A DNA stretch of 64,000 nt from Legionella sp. PATHC035 (GCF_026191115.1 NZ_JAPHOT010000001.1:930001-994000), one strand, 5' to 3'; shown: positions 29,203 through 38,407, numbered from the stretch's first letter. The notes: a model not told the origin generated them from the letters alone. Program-made: numbers and translations.

Positions 29203-30516
29203 ATGAACTTTGATAAGCAATATCAACAAAAATTATGTTCCGCAGAGGAAGCAGTCAATCGAATTCCTCCATCTGCAGTGATTTCTATGGGCATGCGTGC
29301 CGCTACTCCTCCAGCCCTATGCCATGCACTGGCTGCACGTGCTAAAGCAGGTGATCTAAAAGGATTAAAGGTTTACTATCTTCGCTGTGGTCCCATCGCC
29401 CTGGAAACTATTTTTCAAGAAGAATTATTGCATATTATCCGACCCTACTCGTCTATGATGTCCAAAGGAGAGGTTGAATTAGCGGAACGCGGGTATCGTC
29501 TAGGGAAAAAATACATCAATTTTGTCCCTATAAGCTTTAGCCGTTATCCTGGCACCATTATGTCCATCACCCAACTGGATGCGTTCATAGTTACCGTCTC
29601 CCCTATGGACCAGTTTGGTTTTTTTAATTTAGGTACTAACGGCGATTATGCTATTGAATTAGGGCGCTATGCGAATCAATTAATCGTTGAAGTCAACGAG
29701 AACATGCCTAGAACTTCGGGCTCTACATTAATTCATATCAGTGAAGTGGATGCCATAGTCGAAAATACCACCGCTTTGGTTGAGGAACATTCAAAGCCTG
29801 CTAGTGACTTAGATCGTCAAATTGGCCAATACATCACCTCCCTTATCCCCAATGGAGCAACCATTCAAATGGGAATAGGTGGTGTACCTAACGCAGTATG
29901 CGAACAATTAATCGATCATAAGAATCTTGGCATACACACCGAGGTGATTACGTCAGGAATGGTCGAGCTTATCAAGAAAGGAGTAATTACAAATGCCAAT
30001 AAAAAATTAAACCCTCACGTCAATGTATTTACCTTTGCAATCGGTGATCGACCTTTATATGATTTTATAAATAATAATCCTTCTATGTTTTGTCTTCCGG
30101 TCTCCTATGTCAATGAACCTAAAGTGATTGGGAAAAATAACCTAATGACCTCTGTTAATGCCTTCATCGAGATTGATTTTAGTGGCCAAGTCAATGCCGA
30201 GTTTATTGGTCATCAATTTTCAGGTGTGGGTGGACAATTGGATTTTATTCGTGGCGTTCAGTATTCTGAAGGTGGAAAGACCATTATTGCCAGTAGTTCT
30301 ACAGCAAAAAATGGGACGCTATCCAGGATAGTTCCCCGGCTCTCCTCAATCGCTACAGATACCCGACTTGATATTGATTATGTGGTTACAGAATACGGGG
30401 TAGCCCAATTAAGGGGACGCTCCACCACGGAAAGAACGCACCAATTAATTAAAATTGCCCATCCGGCCTTTCGTGAGCAATTAGAACAACAAGCAAAATC
30501 ACAAGGATTTATTTAA
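29203..30516 (+). CDS. ict: Itaconate (4-hydroxybutyrate-type) CoA-transferase
   Basis: Acyl-CoA transferase of the Cat1/acetyl-CoA hydrolase superfamily, 437 residues. Visible blocks are IPPSAVISMGMRAATPPALCHAL, FYISVSPMDQFGFFNLGTNGDY-like VSPMDQFGFFNLGTNGDY, MGIGGVPNAVCEQL, TEVITSGMVELIKKG and FSGQVNAEFIGHQFSGVGGQLDFIRG. The Yersinia itaconate CoA-transferase (RipA/Ict) belongs to this superfamily and has similar size. The next two genes are a CitE-like lyase (after one base) and a MaoC hydratase, the same trio as in the Yersinia and Salmonella itaconate pathway. Alone the sequence would only support a short-chain CoA-transferase; the context gives the name. Confidence 0.7.
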   Translation: MNFDKQYQQKLCSAEEAVNRIPPSAVISMGMRAATPPALCHALAARAKAGDLKGLKVYYLRCGPIALETIFQEELLHIIRPYSSMMSKGEVELAERGYRLGKKYINFVPISFSRYPGTIMSITQLDAFIVTVSPMDQFGFFNLGTNGDYAIELGRYANQLIVEVNENMPRTSGSTLIHISEVDAIVENTTALVEEHSKPASDLDRQIGQYITSLIPNGATIQMGIGGVPNAVCEQLIDHKNLGIHTEVITSGMVELIKKGVITNANKKLNPHVNVFTFAIGDRPLYDFINNNPSMFCLPVSYVNEPKVIGKNNLMTSVNAFIEIDFSGQVNAEFIGHQFSGVGGQLDFIRGVQYSEGGKTIIASSSTAKNGTLSRIVPRLSSIATDTRLDIDYVVTEYGVAQLRGRSTTERTHQLIKIAHPAFREQLEQQAKSQGFI

Positions 30517-30517
30517 A

Positions 30518-31348
30518 ATGGATTTATCACGATGCCCTGCCCTGCTCTTTACACCCGGTAATAAACCGGAACTTTTTACAAAAGCACTGGCTTCAGGTGC
30601 AAATGGCCTTATTTTAGAACTGGAAGACGCTATCCCAGCAGCAGAGAAAGACAAAGCTCGAAATCATGTAGTTCAATTTTTAAAGAAAGAACATCCGGAA
30701 CTGCTCACTGTAGTTCGCATCAACCACATCACTACAGATGCAGGTCTTCCTGATTTGCTCGCCTTAAGACAAGAGGATATTTATTGTGATGCTATTTTAT
30801 ACCCCAAAACAGAAAGTGCTGAAGAGTTAAATATTGTTTATAAGATACTCCATTTAGCAGCGCGAAATATTAAGCTTTTAGCTTTGATTGAAACAGCAAA
30901 AGGGTTGCTGAATTTACATTCAATTGTGACTCATTCCCCAGTCGCTGGTTTAGTCTTTGGGGCTGCCGATTTTGCCATCGATATAGGGTGTCAGATGAAC
31001 TGGGATGTTCTTTTGAATGCACGCCATCAAATTGTCCAAACAGCTGCACTGACACACATTCCAGCAATTGATTCTCCCTTTTTTGATTTTACAAATGAGG
31101 AGCAATTAATTACTGAAGTGATTCGGGCTAAGGAACTTGGTTTTCGAGGAAAATTAGCCATTCATCCAAAACAAATCATTCCCATAAAACAAAATTTTGC
31201 ACCAAGTCAAGCAGAGGTAAAACGAGCAAAAGAAATTGTAGCGCTTTTCGAACAATCTGGGGGCAGAGCCTGTCAATACAAGGGAGAAATGATTGATGTC
31301 CCTATATACAAACATGCTCAGGAAGTACTTAAATTATCAAACAATTAA
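30518..31348 (+). CDS. ccl: CitE-like lyase, probable (S)-citramalyl-CoA lyase
   Basis: HpcH/HpaI-aldolase/CitE family, 276 residues. Seen: LLFTPGNKPELFTKALASGANGLILELEDAIPAAEKDKAR, VRINHI, ALIETAKGLLNL (glutamate) and VFGAADFAIDIG (metal-binding Asp). CitE-like proteins split acyl-CoA substrates with 3-hydroxy groups; in itaconate degradation the product is acetyl-CoA plus pyruvate. It lies one base behind the CoA-transferase gene and six bases before the hydratase gene. Citramalyl specificity is inferred from that arrangement. Confidence 0.7.
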   Translation: MDLSRCPALLFTPGNKPELFTKALASGANGLILELEDAIPAAEKDKARNHVVQFLKKEHPELLTVVRINHITTDAGLPDLLALRQEDIYCDAILYPKTESAEELNIVYKILHLAARNIKLLALIETAKGLLNLHSIVTHSPVAGLVFGAADFAIDIGCQMNWDVLLNARHQIVQTAALTHIPAIDSPFFDFTNEEQLITEVIRAKELGFRGKLAIHPKQIIPIKQNFAPSQAEVKRAKEIVALFEQSGGRACQYKGEMIDVPIYKHAQEVLKLSNN

Positions 31349-31354
31349 AAGGTA

Positions 31355-31876
31355 ATGAATATGTCACATCAAAGCTATAAATCCATAGGAACCAATCGCT
31401 TGCGGGAAGATTTTGGTTTTTACTTTGAAGATTTTGAAGTGGGACAAATTATTGAACATAGGCCCGGAAGAACCATTACCCAAAATGATAATATATGGTT
31501 TACCTTACTGACAATGAATACCGCTCAATTACATTTTGATGCACATTATGCAGAACACACCGAGTGGAAAAAACCTCTAGTTGATAGCACATTTACTTTG
31601 GCGATTATTACAGGAATGACCGTTAATACAATCTCCAAGAAAGTAGTCGCGAATCTGGAATGGGATAAGGTTAAATTATTAAAACCTGTATTTGAAGGAG
31701 ATACGATTTACGCTGAAAGTGAAATAAAAGCGAAACGTGAATCAAAATCAAGACCAAATCAAGGAATAGTGACCGTAGAAACCCGGGGGATTAACCAGCA
31801 TAAAGAACTATTTATGTCTTTTGAACGAACTGTTTTGGTATATAAGAAAGGAGGTGCGCCTGAATATACCATTTAA
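31355..31876 (+). CDS. ich: MaoC-like hydratase, probable itaconyl-CoA hydratase
   Basis: 173 residues with a hot-dog (MaoC) fold. FYFEDFEVGQIIEHRPGRTITQNDNIWFTLLTMNTAQLHFDAHYA shows the conserved Asp-His dyad region, and KLLKPVFEGDTIYAESEI the second strand pair. Relatives hydrate mesaconyl- or itaconyl-CoA. Third gene of the CoA-transferase/lyase/hydratase operon. A GTAATG start context and an AAAAGGTAATG ribosome binding site are seen. Confidence 0.72.
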   Translation: MNMSHQSYKSIGTNRLREDFGFYFEDFEVGQIIEHRPGRTITQNDNIWFTLLTMNTAQLHFDAHYAEHTEWKKPLVDSTFTLAIITGMTVNTISKKVVANLEWDKVKLLKPVFEGDTIYAESEIKAKRESKSRPNQGIVTVETRGINQHKELFMSFERTVLVYKKGGAPEYTI

Positions 31877-32211
31877 ATTAACTTATTTCTAACCTGTGAG
31901 TGTGCCACCGCCCCGTCGACTCTGCTTTGTATGCTTTTCGAAATGGCCCGAGTGCCTGGAGGTAACGCAGCTTGTCTGCAGAATTTAGGAAAAAAAGCAA
32001 ACGATGAAATGTGCTGGCTCCTCTCAGGCTTTGCACCTTATTCAGAGATTGATTAAAAAAATACTCAAGTACTGCAAATTTGAGTGAGCAGATTTCAGAA
32101 AAACCTGAGCTGAAAAAAATGAATAAGCTCTAGCTAAGTCTTAAGAAGAAAACTAAAATGGATCAGTTTAACTGCTGATAAATAATAATTTTTTACACGG
32201 GCGTCCATTAC
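31877..32211. other. Intergenic region after the itaconate-type operon
   Basis: About 335 bases with no convincing gene. An in-frame 41-codon ORF (31931-32056) was seen but has no ribosome binding site or recognisable similarity. I see no strong terminator. The last part presumably carries the promoter of the aldehyde dehydrogenase gene. Confidence 0.4.
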
Positions 32212-33582
32212 ATGAACATTCATACTGTTGTCAAAGAGCAGAGAATTTTTTCAGCTGGCGGAGCGGCGAAAGCTATCGATTTTCGTAAGCAGCAACTGCA
32301 GAAATTAAAAACCGTTCTCAAGCAAAATGAGCAACTGCTCTCGGAAGCCCTCTACGCAGATATAAAAAAATCACAATTCGAAACGTATTTAACTGAACTT
32401 GCCTTAATTTATCATGAACTCGATAAAGCGATTAAATTCGTGAACAAATGGGCTAAACCCAAAGCAACACGAACCGAACTGGTGAACCAACCAGGAAAAA
32501 GTTTTATCTTGCCCGAACCTTATGGGACAACCTTGATTATTGGAGCATGGAATTACCCTTATCAGCTTACATTAATTCCTTTAATTGCCGCTATAGCGGC
32601 AGGGAATACCAGTATCATTAAGCCAAGTGAGTTGCCGCAAAATACTTCCGCTGCGCTCGCCAAAATAATCAATCAAAATTTTGATCCAGCTTATCTTTAT
32701 GTTGCAGAGGGCGGAGCTGATGTCACGCAAGAGCTTCTGAGTATGCGTTTTGATAAACTTTTCTTTACGGGCAGTACCACAATAGGCAAAATCGTGGCTA
32801 AGGCTGCTGCAGAACACTTAACACCCATTACTCTGGAATTAGGGGGCAAAAGCCCTTGCCTTGTTTTTGCCGATGCCGATCTGAAAATTTCAGCACAACG
32901 AATTGTATGGGGTAAGTTTTTAAATGCCGGACAGACCTGCATTGCCCCCGATTATCTTTTAGTTGAAGAAAAGATTTATCAACCCTTATTGGAAGAGCTC
33001 AAAAACCAAATCGGCAAAATAATTGGGCCCAATCCCCTTGAAAGCGAAAGTTACACCCGTATTATTAATCAACACCACGTACAACGTTTAAAAAAGCTCA
33101 TTGATCCGCAAAAACTATTCACGGGTGGACAAGTCATTGACACAGAAAACTATATTGAGCCAACCATTCTTAAGGATGTACGCTTTACAGATGAAATCAT
33201 GAAAGAAGAAATTTTTGGTCCCATTTTACCCGTTATTCCTTTTAACGATCTAGAACCTGTCCTCCAAGAAATCAAATCACGCCCTCGTCCTTTGTCTCTC
33301 TATATTTTTGGGAAAAATTCAAAAGTGCACACCCGAATTTTAAATGAGATTTCTTTTGGTGGTGGATGTATTAATGATGTGATCATGCATATTTGCAATT
33401 CCCACCTTCCCTTTGGCGGCGTAGGCGACAGTGGCATGGGAAGTTACCATGGTGAAGCCGGTTTTAAAGCGTTCAGCCATTTCAAAAGCATTTTAAAAAA
33501 GCCATTTTGGTTTGAACTTCCCTTGAAATACCTGCCCTATACCCAATTGAAATTAAAAATAATCCGAGCAATTTTTGGGTAA
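32212..33582 (+). CDS. Aldehyde dehydrogenase (class 3-like, NAD(P)-dependent)
   Basis: Oxidises fatty or aliphatic aldehydes. The chain of 456 residues is of the short class-3 kind. Landmarks are IGAWNYPYQLTLIPLIAAIAAGNTSIIKPSE, FFTGSTTIGKIVAKAAAEHLTPITLELGGKSPC (catalytic glutamate), NAGQTCIAPDY (catalytic cysteine) and the C-terminal hydrophobic FWFELPLKYLPYTQLKLKIIR that could touch membranes. It may be linked to alkane or fatty-aldehyde turnover. It stands alone. Confidence 0.92.
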   Translation: MNIHTVVKEQRIFSAGGAAKAIDFRKQQLQKLKTVLKQNEQLLSEALYADIKKSQFETYLTELALIYHELDKAIKFVNKWAKPKATRTELVNQPGKSFILPEPYGTTLIIGAWNYPYQLTLIPLIAAIAAGNTSIIKPSELPQNTSAALAKIINQNFDPAYLYVAEGGADVTQELLSMRFDKLFFTGSTTIGKIVAKAAAEHLTPITLELGGKSPCLVFADADLKISAQRIVWGKFLNAGQTCIAPDYLLVEEKIYQPLLEELKNQIGKIIGPNPLESESYTRIINQHHVQRLKKLIDPQKLFTGGQVIDTENYIEPTILKDVRFTDEIMKEEIFGPILPVIPFNDLEPVLQEIKSRPRPLSLYIFGKNSKVHTRILNEISFGGGCINDVIMHICNSHLPFGGVGDSGMGSYHGEAGFKAFSHFKSILKKPFWFELPLKYLPYTQLKLKIIRAIFG

Positions 33583-33627
33583 ATCAACTTGAAATCATAG
33601 TTCATTGGAATCAAATAAGAGTTGACT

Positions 33628-34320
33628 ATGAATTTAAAGGTTAAAGGGATTTTTTGCTTCTTATCTTCTGTTTTTATATGTTCAACAGGTTTTGCAGACA
33701 CGCAAAATTTTGGCACTTTTTGGCTAACAGGAGTTTTTATTGGCCCTTTTGTAACGACTTATAAACAATGGAAATATTACTTGGAACCAAGATTGGTCCT
33801 CATTGATGATCGATATGGACGGGATGAAGAGCATATCTATTTTGGTACCGGTTATCAAATCACTCCTAATTTTACCCCTTTTATTGGTGCTGCCTATTTT
33901 TTCTCAGAGAATACGGAAGGAGTTATTGCACACGAAAATGTACTCTGGCAGCAATTTCATTGGAAAATATATCATTCCAAACTCTTCAATGTGGCCAATC
34001 GTTCTCGCCTTGAAGAACGAAAAAATACCTTATTCTCTGAATGGGCAACACGTTTGAGGGAGCAAATTACGCTTAAAATACCTTTTCACAATACCCAAGA
34101 TTCACTTTCAACGTACAATGAATGTTTCTTTAATTTCACTCATCCATCCTAGATCAGTGATAAGTTTTTTGCTGAAAATCGATTTTTTTTGGGCATAGAA
34201 CGACAGATTTCAAAAGCGGCATCATTTGATTTAGGGTATTTAGAACAAACGAAATGGCAAAGACAAAACCGAAATTTATTAACCCATGGATTATACATCA
34301 GACTTAACGTAACACGATAA
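33628..34320 (+). pseudogene. DUF2490-like outer-membrane protein interrupted by an in-frame amber stop
   Basis: The frame from 33628 runs to a TAG at 34150-34152 and then continues for 55 more codons without change of frame to TAA at 34318-34320. Before the stop: a signal peptide (IFCFLSSVFICSTGFA) and barrel-like strands (WKYYLEPRLVLIDDRYG, IYFGTGYQITPNFTPFIGAAYFF). After the stop: RFFLGIERQISKAASFDLGYLEQ and a final strand GLYIRLNVTR. That is the usual DUF2490 end. TAG is one base from TGG (Trp). So the intact gene would be 230 residues. Truncation of the last strands should stop barrel formation. Confidence 0.7.
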
Positions 34321-34371
34321 TAAACCTCCAAATCAACTCAAAATCTAAGAATTTATATCCATAATCTTAAA

Positions 34372-34833
34372 CTACCCTAACTTAGGTTTTCCCCAAGTGT
34401 CTGCTTCTTTTTTCGCCATACGCTGCGCCCTTTTAGCAATAGCTTCTTGTAACTCGAGAAAAAAAAGAGAAGGCCCCGAGGAGGTGTTCGATTCTGACTG
34501 TACTTGTTTTCCCCATGAAACATCCAGTTCTTTTTGAATGTTTAATTCAGGATCCAGCATTGAGTCTAAAGCTTGAGTCGTTTCTTGATAGGCGATTAAA
34601 AATGATCTGCATTCCTGAGCAAAAGATGGATTTTCCTGCAAAATCAACGCAGAAGAGCTAAGAAAACCAATAAGCCGTTCGTCTTTATGTTCTTTTCTAT
34701 GCTGGAGCACGAGAAACAAAAACTCTTTTAATAAAGGATAAATTAATAAGTAATCTTTGTCTTTCTTTCCATATTGTTCATAGTGATCCACTAATTTTTG
34801 CAACAGCTGAATGCATTCTTTACTCACTGGCAT
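34372..34833 (-). CDS. Hypothetical helical protein
   Basis: A 153-residue, charged, mostly helical protein (PVSKECIQLLQKLVDHYEQYGKKDKDYLL...), with no signal peptide and no membrane segment. I do not recognise it. A serine-rich hinge (QSESNTSSGPSLFF) precedes a basic C-terminal helix and the end WGKPKLG. The ATG at 34833 is preferred because GGAG lies seven bases before it. It is convergent with the broken DUF2490 gene. Small helical proteins of this kind are frequent among Legionella unknowns, including effectors, but nothing here shows secretion. Confidence 0.55.
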   Translation of the reverse strand: MPVSKECIQLLQKLVDHYEQYGKKDKDYLLIYPLLKEFLFLVLQHRKEHKDERLIGFLSSSALILQENPSFAQECRSFLIAYQETTQALDSMLDPELNIQKELDVSWGKQVQSESNTSSGPSLFFLELQEAIAKRAQRMAKKEADTWGKPKLG

Positions 34834-35023
34834 TTTGCGCTCCATGCAAATACTATACGTTTGTTTATTAAAGACCTTGATCGCTCATTAAGCAAGAAAT
34901 GACACTATTTGATTTTCTAGAAACATTTAAACCCACTTTGTTGCATTTAATGAAAATATGAATTGTTTCTCTTGTAGGGGTTGAATAATAGGTCTATAAC
35001 TTTAAAAATAAAGAGAGCAACTT

Positions 35024-37498
35024 ATGTCAGAAAATAAACGTAATAAACGAAAAACCTATCATTGCAAGGAACCCCCTACTTCAGCTTTATCTGCAGAAAG
35101 CTCATCGCTTACATTAAGCATCATCAAAGCATTACCAGGAAGCATTTATTGGAAAGACAAAAATGGAGTTTATTTAGGTTGCAATGACGCCATGTTGGAA
35201 ATGACTGGGATGAAATCCATCATTGGGAAAACTGATTTTGAAATGCCTTGGGCTGCATCTGCAACAACGATACGCAACAACGATTTAAAAGTAATGAAGC
35301 TGAATTCCTCATTGGAATTGGAAGAAATCGGAACCATAGCGAATGGAGAACAAGTAGTCGTATTAACCCGTAAAACTCCTTTACATGATGAACACGGCAA
35401 TGTTACCGGAATTATTGGCATTTCCTTAAATATAACCAATCGAAAAAAACAAGAGGCTGCTCTCTGTTCAAGCCAAGAAAAAACACAATCCACCTTGGAA
35501 AATATTTTGGCTAATATGCCAGGACATGTTTATTGGAAAGACAAAAACGGGGTTTATTTAGGATGCAACAATCGCCAAGCTCAAAGTGTAGGGTTTCAAT
35601 TCGGCTATGAAATTGTAGGAAAAACTGATTTTGACCTACCTTGGGGCAAAAACCAGGCTGAGTTATTTCGACAAAATGATCTTCATATTATGCAAACAGG
35701 CGAAACTGAGATCATAGAAGAAAAAGCGCAAGTAGGTGGTAAAGATGCCATTTTTTTAAGCCATAAATCACCAATGCGCAATAAAAAAGGGGAAATTACA
35801 GGGGTACTGGGAATCTCCATTGACATCACAGACCGAAAAAAAATTGAAGCTGAGCTCAAAATTGCAAAAGAAAAAGCTGAAGCAGCAAGTCTGGCAAAAA
35901 CAGAATTTCTGGAAAATATGCGTCACGACATTCGTACCCCCCTTACCGGCATCGTAGGATTTGCAGACCTTATCCAGTCCGAAGCAGAAAGTCCTAGAAT
36001 TAAAGAATATTCAGAGAACCTAGTGGCATCCAGTCATGCTCTGCTTGATTTTATGGATGATGTACTTGAAGCGATTCATGTAAGCTCTGGCGAAATCCCC
36101 AAAGTGAGGAAAAAATTCGTATTACAAAAAATAGCGCAACATGTGATTGATCTGAATAGAGCCAAAGCATCTTCTAAACGACTGACATTATCTCTGGAAT
36201 TTGATCCCGATATTCCCAGATTTCTTATTGGAGATCCGGTTCGTATCCATAGAATTTTACTTGAACTGATATCAAATTCATTGAATTTTACAGATACCGG
36301 GTTTGTAAAAGTAACTGCCAAGCTGGCCAAGCGAGAAAATCGTGAGGTGATCATCCAATTTGTCGTGGAAGATAGTGGCATGGGGATTCCGAAAGACAAG
36401 CAACAAGAAATTTTTCTCCAATTCAAACGCTTAACCCCTTCCTATAAAGGAATTTATAAAGGCGCAGGTTTAGGGCTTGCTGTAATCAAACAGTTTATTG
36501 ATGAATTAGATGGAGAAATATATGTCGAGAGTACGGTTGCCAAAGGAACAAAATTTACTTGTATCATTCCCTTAAAAACAGCGCTTTTGGAAGATGAAAC
36601 AGGTATTGATAAAGATTTTGACTTCAATATATCCAGTCTCAAACAAAACACTGCCTTGAATACCCCCTCTTCAAATCCATCAATCCATTCATTCAAACAT
36701 CGTATCTTGCTCGTTGAAGACAATACTGTGGCGCAAACCATAGCCAAAGCTATGTTAAATCACTATCACTGCCAAGTAGATGTAGCGGTTGATGGACAAT
36801 CTGCGTTACAACTTTGGAAGAACAATAGGTATGACTTAATTTTTATGGATATTGGTCTGCCTGATATGGATGGTTATCAAGTTACCCACCACATCCGTGT
36901 ACAAGAAGTTTCAAAAAAATATCACACCCCCATCATTGCGCTTACCGCCCATGTTGGTGAGGAAAATAAACAGCGATGTATCGAATCGGGCATTAATGCG
37001 GTGATCAGCAAGCCATTAACGCAAAAAAAATGTGGTGATATTTTGAGTGCATTTATTCCTACCATACTAAAAGAAAGGACCAATTCTCCTGAAAATTGTA
37101 TTTTTGAGAGACCTACAACAGAAGAACAACTCTTTGATCTTTCTAAATTTCCCCTACTTGATGTGGAAGAAGGAATTAAAACTACGGGTACAGAAAATAC
37201 ACTCCGCGACATGCTCAGCTTAATGCTCGATCACTCTTTTATCGAGGATATGGCTCTGCTCAAAACAGCACATGATCAAGGTGATTGGGAACAAACACAA
37301 AAACTCACTCATAAAATTAAGGGCGGTGTAGTATATGTTGGTGCCACTCGAATAAAAATGGCTTGCCAATATTTTGAAGATTATTGGAAATCAGGACAAC
37401 GTGATTTATTGGAGCAATTGTATCAACAAGTTATCCTGGTTATTGATAAAACAGCCTCTGAAATTAAAAAATGGATCGCCGCAAAAACACCGCTTTAG
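35024..37498 (+). CDS. Hybrid sensor histidine kinase: PAS-PAS-HisKA-HATPase-REC-Hpt
   Basis: 824-residue soluble multi-domain phosphorelay sensor with no transmembrane segments. Two PAS domains start with near-identical motifs: YWKDKNGVYLGCN at residues 42-54 and again at 170-182. HisKA is NMRHDIRTPLTGIVGF with His301. The ATPase carries ELISNSLNFT, VEDSGMGIPKD and GAGLGLAVIKQ. The receiver shows LLVEDNTVA and LIFMDIGLPDMDGYQ, and the C-terminal Hpt has LTHKIKGGVVYVGA. It is thus a full relay within one chain; the final response regulator is not in this window. Input ligand is unknown. RBS AAAGAGAG. Confidence 0.93.
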   Translation: MSENKRNKRKTYHCKEPPTSALSAESSSLTLSIIKALPGSIYWKDKNGVYLGCNDAMLEMTGMKSIIGKTDFEMPWAASATTIRNNDLKVMKLNSSLELEEIGTIANGEQVVVLTRKTPLHDEHGNVTGIIGISLNITNRKKQEAALCSSQEKTQSTLENILANMPGHVYWKDKNGVYLGCNNRQAQSVGFQFGYEIVGKTDFDLPWGKNQAELFRQNDLHIMQTGETEIIEEKAQVGGKDAIFLSHKSPMRNKKGEITGVLGISIDITDRKKIEAELKIAKEKAEAASLAKTEFLENMRHDIRTPLTGIVGFADLIQSEAESPRIKEYSENLVASSHALLDFMDDVLEAIHVSSGEIPKVRKKFVLQKIAQHVIDLNRAKASSKRLTLSLEFDPDIPRFLIGDPVRIHRILLELISNSLNFTDTGFVKVTAKLAKRENREVIIQFVVEDSGMGIPKDKQQEIFLQFKRLTPSYKGIYKGAGLGLAVIKQFIDELDGEIYVESTVAKGTKFTCIIPLKTALLEDETGIDKDFDFNISSLKQNTALNTPSSNPSIHSFKHRILLVEDNTVAQTIAKAMLNHYHCQVDVAVDGQSALQLWKNNRYDLIFMDIGLPDMDGYQVTHHIRVQEVSKKYHTPIIALTAHVGEENKQRCIESGINAVISKPLTQKKCGDILSAFIPTILKERTNSPENCIFERPTTEEQLFDLSKFPLLDVEEGIKTTGTENTLRDMLSLMLDHSFIEDMALLKTAHDQGDWEQTQKLTHKIKGGVVYVGATRIKMACQYFEDYWKSGQRDLLEQLYQQVILVIDKTASEIKKWIAAKTPL

Positions 37499-37545
37499 TA
37501 TCTCTAGAACCAATCCCCTCTGCCACAAATGAGCGGTATTTCATG

Positions 37546-37569
37546 CCATTCCTGCCTTTGTAGGAATGG
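37546..37569. repeat. REP-like palindrome
   Basis: CCATTCCT (37546-37553) is the inverse of AGGAATGG (37562-37569), with an eight-base loop. It lies behind the sensor-kinase gene and could act as a terminator or a dispersed palindrome. Confidence 0.5.
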
Positions 37570-37651
37570 GGTATATTCACTTGGATAATGCTCTTATTCT
37601 TCTGTTTTTAATGCCCACCCGTGGGAGAAGGAGGAGCGTTTCCTCCAGTAT

Positions 37652-38407
37652 TTAAGCGAGGAGATCCCTCGTCGCACTCGGAATGACGGGGGGCGGGGAA
37701 AGAGGATTTGCAGGATATTTTTTAAATCGAAGTGCAACAGGTCTTAAATAGTTTGGATAATGAGGTTTGATTAAATAATCATAGGTAGCAGCCATCGCTT
37801 TGTTTCTGCCACTGGGATAAACTTCGAAATCGTATGCCTTTTCTGTCCACAGACACATTACAGAACATTCTTCAATCAAATAATCAAGACAAAGTCGAAA
37901 CGCCCTTTCAGAATCAACGCTTTCATTAGAAAATCGACTTAGGTATCGGGTTAAAAATTCATCGATATTGGCATGAATTGCCTGACGGAATGATTCATTG
38001 AGCTCATATTCTTTTTGGACGCGCATATGACTGCTAATGAAATTCTGACTGTTGTACCAATCATCCCAGCGCATAATCTCATAAGGGATGGTTAACTGAT
38101 TGTAAGCCATTTCATTTCGCTTGAGCCAATCATCGCCTTCCTTCACCGCAAGTTGATATAATTCATCCGCAGTCGCATGATTCATAATCCCCATTGTATG
38201 ACGTTGCACACTGTCATCAACAAGGATGGTACATTGTTTAAATGAGGCATTGATCAGTTTAATCACTGCGGCAAATTTTTCACCTTCATGAATTGCTTGC
38301 CCTACACTAATGGGCATGAGGCATGAAGATTGAGGAAACAGCTTTCTTTCCTCTGCGGGGTTTTCTCTAAAGGAGGCTTTCACAATCCTGTTATCAACTA
38401 AGCTCAT
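37652..38407 (-). CDS. tRNA-dependent cyclodipeptide synthase, XYP type
   Basis: Cyclodipeptide synthases make diketopiperazines from two aminoacyl-tRNAs. Compared from memory with AlbC: the nucleophile site GIS-AGN aligns with PIS-VGQ (Ser34, with Gln37 at the variable position 40), ILVDDSVQRHTMGI matches the strand and loop after it, LDYLIEE supplies Tyr176 and Glu180 (Tyr178 and Glu182 in AlbC), and FEVYPSG gives the Tyr197-Pro198 pair (Tyr202-His203 in the other subfamily). A YP pair with non-Asn at position 40 defines the XYP subfamily. The C-terminal PSATRDLLA reads through a dispersed-repeat-like sequence. It has no adjacent oxidase or methyltransferase; its divergent neighbour is an OTU-like gene. 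Confidence 0.82.
   Translation of the reverse strand: MSLVDNRIVKASFRENPAEERKLFPQSSCLMPISVGQAIHEGEKFAAVIKLINASFKQCTILVDDSVQRHTMGIMNHATADELYQLAVKEGDDWLKRNEMAYNQLTIPYEIMRWDDWYNSQNFISSHMRVQKEYELNESFRQAIHANIDEFLTRYLSRFSNESVDSERAFRLCLDYLIEECSVMCLWTEKAYDFEVYPSGRNKAMAATYDYLIKPHYPNYLRPVALRFKKYPANPLSPPPVIPSATRDLLA

Noticed and set aside
31931..32056. 41-codon ORF in the gap after the itaconate-type operon
   Set aside because: No ribosome binding site and no similarity I can recognise; left unannotated.
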